Made by a program: the position numbers and the translations under genes. The notes under the pieces were generated by a model. The model was not told where the DNA came from. It searched no databases and saw only the letters and a list, made by a program, of their open reading frames with translations. Positions 1-5,384 of a stretch of DNA of 7,915 bases are shown here, in pieces. The stretch's first letter is position 1. Each line of letters starts with the position of its first letter. Source of the DNA: an uncultured Collinsella sp. (GTDB lineage Bacteria; Actinomycetota; Coriobacteriia; Coriobacteriales; Coriobacteriaceae); contig UQTN01000092.1 of the NCBI GenBank assembly GCA_900543945.1, positions 1 through 7,915 of the forward strand. Direction: 5' to 3'.

Positions 1-40
1 AGTTGGTTAATGGTCGATTTGGCAATGCGGCGAAGAGCTG

Positions 41-257
41 TGGGCAAAAAACGTCAAATATGAGTACTGTCACAAGTCCTGTAGCATTATTTTTTTGCAA
101 AATATGCAGTATTACGCAACATATGTCCAAGTACTTAGCTGATAAACGCGTGCAATTCTTCCGCCGTAGGACGCCTTGTGTCCAAATTGCCTTCTGATAG
201 CATGAAATCGCTGTTACTAAATTGGTAACAGTACTCATATTTGCTATTTTTTGTCCA
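41..257. repeat. AT-rich element bounded by 32-33 nt inverted repeats (MITE-like)
   Basis: The left arm (42-73) and the reverse complement of the right arm (225-256) agree at 27 of 32 bases. They include a perfect 16-mer, CAAATATGAGTACTGT at 55-70, whose exact complement lies at 227-242. One further base outside each arm (41 and 257) also matches. The arms enclose about 150 AT-rich bases, unlike the GC-rich genes nearby. A second small hairpin, CTGTTAC/GTAACAG (211-217/225-231), lies at the inner edge of the right arm. No transposase is encoded inside and no clear target-site duplication was seen. The layout fits a miniature inverted-repeat element or a repeated intergenic cassette; a pair of convergent regulatory sites is an alternative. 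The repeat is seen directly; mobility is inferred. Confidence 0.55.
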
Positions 258-271
258 AGGGCCTTGCGATG

Positions 272-313
272 ATGCCGGGATTCGCACCCTGCCGGGTTCG
301 AATCCCGACGCAT
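272..313. other. Palindrome containing two opposed tRNA T-arm-like sequences
   Basis: CGGGATTCG (276-284) and CGAATCCCG (299-307) are a perfect 9-base inverted pair. It extends through ATGC (272-275) and GCAT (310-313) with a two-base bulge. The plus strand carries GGGTTCGAATCCC (294-306), a canonical T-arm core identical to that of tRNA-Glu downstream. The minus strand carries the near match GGGTGCGAATCCC (289-277). Neither has a matching 5' acceptor or anticodon arm at the expected distance, so no complete tRNA is present. It may be a tRNA remnant, an old attachment-site scar or a chance palindrome. Confidence 0.4.
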
Positions 314-320
314 GGGTAGC

Positions 321-350
321 AAAAAGCCCGTCACCGCGAGGGTAACGGAC
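321..350 (-). terminator. Intrinsic terminator of tRNA-Glu
   Basis: On the minus strand GTCCGTTACC (350-341) pairs with GGTGACGGGC (335-326), forming a 10-base-pair stem with two G-T pairs and a CTCGC loop. A run of five T follows (325-321). It starts 13 bases past the CCA end of the tRNA gene, as expected for a single-gene tRNA transcript. Confidence 0.85.
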
Positions 351-363
351 TTCTCGGTTTAAA

Positions 364-440
364 TGGTGCCCCCAGCGGGATTCGAACCCGCGATATCCAC
401 CTTGAAAGGGTGGCGTCCTTGGCCGCTAGACGATGGGGAC
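364..440 (-). tRNA. tRNA-Glu(UUC), CCA encoded
   Basis: This is a 77-base cloverleaf on the minus strand. The acceptor stem is GTCCCCA (440-434) against TGGGGGC, with one T-G pair, followed by discriminator A (367) and an encoded CCA (366-364). The anticodon stem CCACC/GGTGG encloses the loop CTTTCAA, so the anticodon is TTC at 406-404, read as glutamate. The T arm is GCGGG/CCCGC around TTCGAAT. The molecule supplies glutamyl-tRNA for translation. It has its own promoter and terminator, so it is probably transcribed independently of the murT-gatD gene upstream. Confidence 0.97.
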
Positions 441-450
441 AGCGGGAAAG

Positions 451-459
451 AGTATAGCA
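451..459 (-). promoter_or_regulatory. Promoter -10 element for tRNA-Glu
   Basis: The minus strand reads TGCTATACT, an extended -10 (TG-C-TATACT). It ends about 10 bases before the first base of tRNA-Glu, which places the transcription start 3-5 bases upstream of the mature 5' end. No good -35 is visible at 16-18 bases, which an extended -10 can tolerate. Confidence 0.6.
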
Positions 460-498
460 GACTTTTTTGCCGGCGCGTATATCGTTGGCAAACTGGAA

Positions 499-535
499 AA
501 CCACCACAAAGGTACCTGTCCCCTTTGTGGTGGTT
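499..535. repeat. Palindromic repeat with GGGGACAGGT core, possible terminator of murT-gatD
   Basis: AACCACCACAAAGG (499-512) and CCTTTGTGGTGGTT (522-535) are a perfect 14-base inverted pair around a 9-base loop. On the minus strand the centre reads AAAGGGGACAGGTACCTTT. This has the same design as the copies at 7846-7908 (AAAGGGGTCAGGTTACTTT): a conserved core inside a stem of different sequence. The repeat begins 6 bases after the murT-gatD stop codon, and on that strand the stem runs into TTTT, so it could serve as an intrinsic terminator. The structure is seen; the terminator role is inferred. Confidence 0.7.
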
Positions 536-541
536 GGGGCG

Positions 542-2719
542 TTAGGGGAGGAGCTTCATGGCGGCGTCGTGGGCGGCGTGCTCGTAGGTGTCGTCGAGGG
601 GTTTGAGCGGCAGCAGAGCGTTGGCCTGCGCGCCGCCGCGGCGCTCGAGGGCGTGCGCGATCAGCCAGTCGGTGAGTTCGGGGTTTTTGGGCAGTGCCGG
701 TCCGTGCAGGTACGTGCCGATGACGCCCTTGTAGATGAGGCCCTCAAGGCCATCATCGCCGTTGTTGCCGGTGCCCGTGACGACGGACGTTCCGAGCGGC
801 GTGGCATCGGCGTCCAAAAGCGTGCGGCCGCCATGGTTCTCGAATCCCACAAAGGGCTCAGGTGCCAGGTCGGTTTTGACGGCTACGTTGCCGATCAGGC
901 GGTCGGAGCCGCGTACGGTTTCGGCGGCAATGACCCCCAGACCCTCGATGCGATCCTCGCCCATATAGTACGAACGGCCGAGCAGCTGATAGCTGCCACA
1001 GATGGCAAGCAGCGAGCCGCCATCCTCAACATAGGCCGCGACCTTGTCTTTTTGGGCGAGCAGTTCGTGTGCCACGGCTAGCTGGTCGCGGTCGGAGCCG
1101 CCGCCCATCATGACGATGTCGGCGTCCGTCAGGTCGAGCACCTCGCCCATACGGACCTCGTCTACACGCGCGGGAATGCCACGCCAGGCGCAACGGCGCT
1201 CGAGCGCGATAACATTGCCGCCGTCGCCGTAGAGGTTAAGGGCATCGGGATACAGGTAGACGATGCGCAGCGGGCGCGAAAGCTCGACTGGTGCGATGCC
1301 GACAGGAAGAGCGCTGCCGTCGGCACGGGCTACGGCGCGCCCGGCAACAGCGTCGGAAGTGGCGCCCTTCAGTCCGTCGAGCTCCTTGACCAGCGGCGGG
1401 AAGGCCGTGTAGTTGGCGACGGCGTAGAAGGTGTCATCGGCGGCCTCGTCTGCCACGGCGCCAATTGCCTGCGCGACGTCCGAGATAATCGCGGCATCGA
1501 TGCCGGCGTACTTGAGGCGCACCTGCATGTCGTGTGCGCGCGTGCCGCCGGCAAAGGCGACAAGACCCGGCGTGTCGGCGATGCGCTCAAAGTCGACGTC
1601 GTAGATCCACGATACATCGTGGCCGTCGGCATCGTTGTCGTTGAGGAAGAAAGCGCAGAGTCTGCCGTCTGCCGTCTTGATGGACTGGATTTGTCGATCG
1701 AAGCCTACGGGATTCTTGGCCAGGTTGGCCTCGACGGTGCGGCCGGCGATATCCCAGCGCCCCATACGACCACCGGCGGGCACATAGGCATCGAGCGTAG
1801 GCTGTAGAAGCGCCGTGTCCACGCCCAACTCGTGCGCGGCAAAGAAGGCAGCGGCAACGTTATAGACCATGTACAGGCCGTTGTAGCGTGTGACAATGTG
1901 TCCGGCGCCCGCGTCGGGCGCAGATCCAAAGACCAGGTCAAAGCCGTAGCCGTCGCAGCCGAGCTTCACGCCCGTCACGCGACGGACAAGCGCGGGGCGG
2001 GCCCAACCGCACGAGGGGCAATGGTAGGCGCCGAGCTGGCCGTATTGCACGTAGTCATACTCCAGCGGCGCGTTGCACTGCGAGCAAAAGCGCGAGTCGC
2101 TAATGCGGTCAGACTCGGTGTTGGTGGCGCCGTCGATGCCAAAGGCAATACTCGCGTTGGGAACGCGCGCGGCGATCGCGGCACACAGCGGATCGTCGGC
2201 GTTATAGATAAGCGTCGTTGTCGGCGAGAGCTCCAACGCGTGGGCGATGACCTCCTGGGTGTGATCGATCTCGCCGTAGCGGTCCAGCTGGTCGCGGAAC
2301 AGGTTGAGCAGCACAAAGTAGGTCGGCTTGAGCTTGGGCAGGACGCGCACCGTGTAGAGCTCGTCGCACTCAAAGACGCCTACGCGCTTGCTGCTGGCCG
2401 TTCGCTTAAGGTTGCCGCGCGCCTCGAGCAACGCGCCCACCACGCCCGGCTCCATGTTGTTGCCAGCGCGGTTGCACACCACGGTGGCGCCGCTGGCGGC
2501 AACGGCGTCGGCGATGAGGTTGGAGGTGGTGGTCTTGCCATTAGTACCGGTGATCACCACGCTGCGGTCGACCAGGCTCGCGAGGTCGCTTAGCAGCTCG
2601 GGGTCGATCTTCATGGCGATGCGGCCGGGAAGTACGCCGCCCTGGCGCTTAAGGACGGAGCGCAGCCCCCAGCGGGCGATATCGCTCGAGGTGCAGGCAA
2701 GAGATGAGCGGAGATTCAT
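542..2719 (-). CDS. murT-gatD: MurT-GatD fusion: lipid II isoglutaminyl synthase (glutamine-hydrolysing)
   Basis: This 725-residue protein joins two enzymes that form a separate-subunit complex in Staphylococcus aureus and Streptococcus pneumoniae. They amidate the alpha-carboxyl of D-glutamate in lipid II at the inner face of the membrane. Residues 1-452 are MurT: P-loop TGTNGKTTT (57-65), FRDQLDRYGEID (141-152), a four-cysteine zinc ribbon (C212, C215, C234, C237) and the DUF1727 region with NLAKNPVGF (332-340) and NDNDADGHDVSWIYD (360-374). That last motif should hold the aspartate MurT lends to the amidase triad. Residues 484-725 are GatD, a class I glutamine amidotransferase: NLYGDGGN (495-502), nucleophile C574 in AICGSYQ, GFENHGGRT (625-633) and H672 in TYLHGP. 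About 30 alanine-rich residues (453-483) link them with no stop or frameshift. The start at 2719 has an AGGA site 9 bases upstream and matches the usual MurT N-terminus. It lies 45 bases behind the helical-repeat gene and may be co-transcribed with it. Confidence 0.95.
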   Translation of the reverse strand: MNLRSSLACTSSDIARWGLRSVLKRQGGVLPGRIAMKIDPELLSDLASLVDRSVVITGTNGKTTTSNLIADAVAASGATVVCNRAGNNMEPGVVGALLEARGNLKRTASSKRVGVFECDELYTVRVLPKLKPTYFVLLNLFRDQLDRYGEIDHTQEVIAHALELSPTTTLIYNADDPLCAAIAARVPNASIAFGIDGATNTESDRISDSRFCSQCNAPLEYDYVQYGQLGAYHCPSCGWARPALVRRVTGVKLGCDGYGFDLVFGSAPDAGAGHIVTRYNGLYMVYNVAAAFFAAHELGVDTALLQPTLDAYVPAGGRMGRWDIAGRTVEANLAKNPVGFDRQIQSIKTADGRLCAFFLNDNDADGHDVSWIYDVDFERIADTPGLVAFAGGTRAHDMQVRLKYAGIDAAIISDVAQAIGAVADEAADDTFYAVANYTAFPPLVKELDGLKGATSDAVAGRAVARADGSALPVGIAPVELSRPLRIVYLYPDALNLYGDGGNVIALERRCAWRGIPARVDEVRMGEVLDLTDADIVMMGGGSDRDQLAVAHELLAQKDKVAAYVEDGGSLLAICGSYQLLGRSYYMGEDRIEGLGVIAAETVRGSDRLIGNVAVKTDLAPEPFVGFENHGGRTLLDADATPLGTSVVTGTGNNGDDGLEGLIYKGVIGTYLHGPALPKNPELTDWLIAHALERRGGAQANALLPLKPLDDTYEHAAHDAAMKLLP

Positions 2720-2764
2720 GAAACCGTTCCTAACGTAAACGATATGGTCGGGTCGAGTGCGTCA

Positions 2765-3808
2765 CTAAAAACCGTAGCGGCGCGCAAATTCCTGGGCAAG
2801 CTGCGACACGTCTTCGCAGGCATTGGCCCAGGGGGCAAAGTCTGGAGTGTCCGAGATAATGCCGTCCGCTTCCCAAACGGCCTGGTGCGAAAGATCCCAG
2901 GGATCGCGTGGCTCGGGCCGGCAGGGAAGGTACGGTGTCTGGTACATGGGATTCAGCAAGAAGAACGCGCCGCCCTCGCAGCGGTTAGCGAACTCACGCA
3001 GCGCGCGCGTCGCCGGGCGCATCTTGTTCGTTATGAACAGCAAGATCGTGCGGGCGAGCAGGTACCAAGGAGAGTTTTCGAGTGCGTCTGCCCCCATCTG
3101 CTCCTCGAGCTGGTGGGCCAGGGCAAAAAAGCCGTCCTGGTCTTCTAGGCGGGCGAGGGCGAGCAGCACGGTGCCGGCGGCCCGGGTGGGATAGCCTTCC
3201 GCCTTAAGAACGCGGCGAGCATAGTTGGCGGCAGCACGGTAGCGGGCGCTCGCCATGCACAGCTGCGAGATGGCCTCGAGCGTGTGGAGCCACCCGATAA
3301 GGGCCGGCTCGCTCACGGTAAGGTCCGCTGCGGTGACACCGTCGGCCAAAACATTATTGGCCCAGTAGTGCGGGGCCTCCATATCAAACCCGGGCACGCT
3401 CTGTTGCAGGTAGTCGGCCGCGCTCGTCTCGAGCTTCATCAGGTCGCCCAGGCAGGCGTCGACGGGCGTGTCGGCCAAAATGATGGCGAGCAGCTGGGCA
3501 TCGAGGACATGCGCATCGATGCGGACGATCTTGAGCAGCTCATCACGCATATCGTCGAACAGGCGGTTGCGCGTCTGCTCAAACTCCTCGTCGCTGCCCA
3601 TGTCCTCGATGCGATGGAGCTCGTCGAGCAGGTGGTGATGAACACCGGCATAGGACAGCAGCGCCTGAGCATGCTCGGACTGCGCATACTTTTGGGGATT
3701 CGCACTAATGTCGTTATGGACAAGCTCGCGTGCTGCATCGGTGAGCTCGGGGTGCGACGCCAGATAGGTGCGCTCCAGGTAGGCGGGGATGTAGACGCTC
3801 GGATCCAT
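2765..3808 (-). CDS. Helical-repeat (TPR-like) protein of unknown function, second of a tandem pair
   Basis: A 347-residue soluble protein rich in Leu, Ala and Glu, with no signal peptide or membrane segment. It appears largely alpha-helical, and the stretch RYRAAANYARRVLKAEG (189-205) has the spacing of a tetratricopeptide-like helix pair. I do not recognise a named family or catalytic motif. It is a paralogue of the gene upstream. RYR...LALARLE (189-222) aligns with RYR...LAMAKLE in the partner, and SPWYLLAR (246-253) followed by ALREFANRC aligns with DPWTLIAL followed by YLRILVRSC. Both keep a D-A-Q motif near residue 100 and an F-x-x-W near the C-terminus. Its ATG overlaps the upstream stop by one base (TAATG), with GGAGG 9 bases before it, so translation is probably coupled. 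A scaffold or protein-binding role is a guess from the fold alone. Confidence 0.85.
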   Translation of the reverse strand: MDPSVYIPAYLERTYLASHPELTDAARELVHNDISANPQKYAQSEHAQALLSYAGVHHHLLDELHRIEDMGSDEEFEQTRNRLFDDMRDELLKIVRIDAHVLDAQLLAIILADTPVDACLGDLMKLETSAADYLQQSVPGFDMEAPHYWANNVLADGVTAADLTVSEPALIGWLHTLEAISQLCMASARYRAAANYARRVLKAEGYPTRAAGTVLLALARLEDQDGFFALAHQLEEQMGADALENSPWYLLARTILLFITNKMRPATRALREFANRCEGGAFFLLNPMYQTPYLPCRPEPRDPWDLSHQAVWEADGIISDTPDFAPWANACEDVSQLAQEFARRYGF

Positions 3809-4884
3809 TAGAGGTCTCCTCCCTTAAACGGCAAGCCCTGCTCGGCCGCCCGCAGTATGCGCTCGTCGATCTGGGAGCGCACGATGTCGTTGGTGGCGAC
3901 CCAGGCGGCAAAGCTGGCGTTGTCGGGCGCGCCCAGGCCCTCCTGCAGTACCGGCGTCGCCTCGGAGAGTGCAAGGACAAGCTCGTCGGTCGAGCCCACG
4001 CCCACGTTAACGCGGGCATAGACGCCATCGGGAAACTCGGTTTGGAAGTAGAGCGCCTCGGCGGCGTGGGGGCACGAACGCACAAGGATACGCAGGTAGT
4101 GTTCGGCACCCTCGTAGTCCAGCTCGCGCCAGGCTGCGCTCATCAGTGCGATGAGCGTCCACGGGTCCAAGTCGCGCTCTGCATCCTTGGGACGGCGGCG
4201 CAGCGGGGTATTCGCGAGGTACGGCACGGAGTGAGCGGAGCGAAAGCGCTTGAGCTCCTCGGCGGGGTATTCGAGCTTTGCCATGGCGAGCATCGCGGTG
4301 TGGCGGACACCGGCGGGGTCGTTGGGCGCAAAGTCCAAGCTGCGATTTGCGGCTTCGAGCGACATGCGATAACGGCCGCTAATGAGGGCGCGCGATGCCA
4401 AGGCGGCAAGCCAGCGCAGATAGGGGCGGCACGTAAGGTCGCCTGCGGCCTCGCGCTCGTAGGGGTCCTGCGCCGAGGCGATCTTGAGCGCCAGATCGTG
4501 CTCCACCTCGTCGCACTTGGACACCAGATACTGCACGTATTCCTCGTTGGATTCGGCGGTGAGCGCCGTCAGCATGCGCTGGGCATCCCAGTTGGCCGGA
4601 TCGAGTGCGGCTGCCTCGCGGAGCATGTTCTCGGCAGCTGCCTCTTCCTGCTCTGCCTGGGTATCGTCAGGGATAAAGGGAATGCGGTAATCGACGGCCT
4701 CGACCACCTTGGCAATGAGGTGCCCGGCGCGGTCGCGGTCGTGCACGATGAGCGGCGCGGGGTCGCGGGTGAATTGTTCCATCAGACGCTCTACGGCGGC
4801 ACCGTCGGTGAGCGGGATATTGTCGCGGCGCAAGGCCTCAAGAACGAGGCGATGGCAATCCTCTTGAATGGGATCGAATGCCAT
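3808..4884 (-). CDS. Helical-repeat (TPR-like) protein of unknown function, first of a tandem pair
   Basis: A 358-residue soluble protein without signal peptide or membrane segments. The best repeat-like region is RYRMSLEAANRSLDFAPNDP (171-190), a typical TPR helix B ending in the A-P-N-D-P turn. A similar unit is AAALDPANWDAQRML (91-105), and a further helix pair follows DPWTLIAL (240-247). I cannot name a family. The protein is related to its downstream neighbour, suggesting a duplication that became a two-gene operon. The start was set at ATG 4884 because AAGGAGG lies 4 bases upstream; the reading frame continues to a TTG at 4914 with no comparable site. The gene heads a leftward series leading into murT-gatD, which leaves open a link to cell-wall synthesis or division, but no motif proves it. 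Confidence 0.85.
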   Translation of the reverse strand: MAFDPIQEDCHRLVLEALRRDNIPLTDGAAVERLMEQFTRDPAPLIVHDRDRAGHLIAKVVEAVDYRIPFIPDDTQAEQEEAAAENMLREAAALDPANWDAQRMLTALTAESNEEYVQYLVSKCDEVEHDLALKIASAQDPYEREAAGDLTCRPYLRWLAALASRALISGRYRMSLEAANRSLDFAPNDPAGVRHTAMLAMAKLEYPAEELKRFRSAHSVPYLANTPLRRRPKDAERDLDPWTLIALMSAAWRELDYEGAEHYLRILVRSCPHAAEALYFQTEFPDGVYARVNVGVGSTDELVLALSEATPVLQEGLGAPDNASFAAWVATNDIVRSQIDERILRAAEQGLPFKGGDL

Positions 4885-4888
4885 GGGG

Positions 4889-4895
4889 CCTCCTT
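4889..4895 (-). promoter_or_regulatory. Ribosome binding site AAGGAGG deciding the 4884 start
   Basis: The minus strand reads AAGGAGG, then CCCC, then ATG. It is a full-strength Shine-Dalgarno at a slightly short 4-base spacing. It favours ATG 4884 over the upstream in-frame TTG at 4914. Confidence 0.75.
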
Positions 4896-4921
4896 TGCTG
4901 CGGTTAGGGTTCAAATGTCTC

Positions 4922-4928
4922 TATATAA
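4922..4928 (-). promoter_or_regulatory. Candidate -10 element for the leftward helical-repeat operon
   Basis: The minus strand reads TTATATA in an otherwise GC-rich setting, about 38 bases upstream of ATG 4884. This would give a leader of roughly 30 bases. No convincing -35 was found at 16-18 bases, so the assignment is tentative. Confidence 0.35.
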
Positions 4929-4938
4929 GGTTCTAGTT

Positions 4939-5241
4939 TACCCGCATGTGGCACACCGGGGGTGCCGCACTTGGACATGCACCTTTGCGCCACGAAGACG
5001 GATGTCGCACAAATGTCGGCACCTTGGACGACTGAGTGGTATCACGGTGCCGCAAACGGTCGATTTTTGGCGGCGAACGGGGCGCATTTTGGAGGGGCAC
5101 AGTCCTGCCCGGGATATGTGGTCAACCTTGATAAAACGTTTGCCCAGCTTGGGAGTATGAATGCCCCACAAGGGTCTTCAGGGATAGAAAAAACGTTTCA
5201 TCATTGTCGGCTTTAGGTGAATAACTGACCAACCAGAACGG
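4939..5241. other. Divergent intergenic region with dyads, no convincing gene
   Basis: This stretch lies between the leftward and rightward promoters. It holds a 17-base dyad GGCACACCGGGGGTGCC (4950-4966, one mismatched pair). The heptamer GGTGCCG occurs at 4961-4967 and 5046-5052, with its complement CGGCACC between them at 5017-5023. Two AAACGTTT palindromes lie at 5134-5141 and 5191-5198. Several frames stay open for 70-80 codons on both strands (for example 5171-4938 minus, with six cysteines), but none has a Shine-Dalgarno or a recognisable product. Regulatory sequence or an intergenic repeat is more likely than a gene. Confidence 0.4.
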
Positions 5242-5247
5242 TAGAAT
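5242..5247 (+). promoter_or_regulatory. Candidate -10 element of the alcohol dehydrogenase
   Basis: TAGAAT differs from the TATAAT consensus by one base. It lies just before the first leader stem-loop and about 138 bases before the start codon. No good -35 is found at standard spacing; CTGACC at 5225-5230 is too close. An activator-dependent promoter or a different start remains possible. Confidence 0.35.
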
Positions 5248-5253
5248 AGTGTT

Positions 5254-5344
5254 TGTCTGAGCGTTGAGACGTTTAGACATCGCGCATTGTCATCGCCGGC
5301 AACGCGCAAAACGGTCCTAACGGAGCCAATCGGGTGCTCCGTTA
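5254..5344 (+). promoter_or_regulatory. Structured 5' leader with three consecutive stem-loops
   Basis: Three inverted repeats follow each other. TGTCTGA/TTAGACA (5254-5260/5273-5279) has one G-T pair. GCGCATTG/CAACGCGC (5282-5289/5300-5307) has one mismatch. TAACGGAGC/GCTCCGTTA (5318-5326/5336-5344) is perfect over 9 base pairs with a 9-base loop. The third is followed by TATATAC rather than a T run, so it is not an ordinary terminator. The ribosome site begins 29 bases later. These could be RNA structures controlling stability or translation, or DNA operators. No known riboswitch class was recognised. Confidence 0.45.
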
Positions 5345-5372
5345 TATACGCAAGTCTAAGAGGGGCTTGTTT

Positions 5373-5378
5373 AGGAGG
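5373..5378 (+). promoter_or_regulatory. Ribosome binding site AGGAGG for the alcohol dehydrogenase
   Basis: AGGAGG lies 6 bases before ATG 5385. It fixes the start there rather than at the in-frame TTG at 5334, which falls in the loop of the third leader hairpin and would add 17 basic residues foreign to the family. Confidence 0.85.
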
Positions 5379-5384
5379 CACAGT

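Noticed and set aside
3..197. Plus-strand 64-codon frame at the left edge
   Set aside because: It has no Shine-Dalgarno, an AT-rich composition, no recognisable product, and it lies inside the inverted-repeat element.
363..545. Short plus-strand frame starting MVPPAGFEPA
   Set aside because: This is the well-known spurious translation of the reverse complement of a tRNA, here tRNA-Glu at 364-440.
1832..2593. Open plus-strand frame opposite MurT
   Set aside because: MurT motifs on the minus strand are decisive; this frame is a compositional shadow.
4042..5160. Open plus-strand frame (372 codons) across the helical-repeat gene and the intergenic region
   Set aside because: It lies antisense to a gene with a strong Shine-Dalgarno and coupled partner. 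Its start has no ribosome site.
5131..5200. Carbon catabolite (cre) or Rex operator around the AAACGTTT sites
   Set aside because: The flanking bases do not fit WTGNAANCGNWNNCW or the TTGTGAA...TTCACAA consensus, so only a generic LacI-like site is suggested.
5334..5384. 17-residue N-terminal extension of the alcohol dehydrogenase from the in-frame TTG at 5334
   Set aside because: AGGAGG at 5373-5378 places the start at 5385. The extension overlaps a hairpin and is unlike family N-termini.
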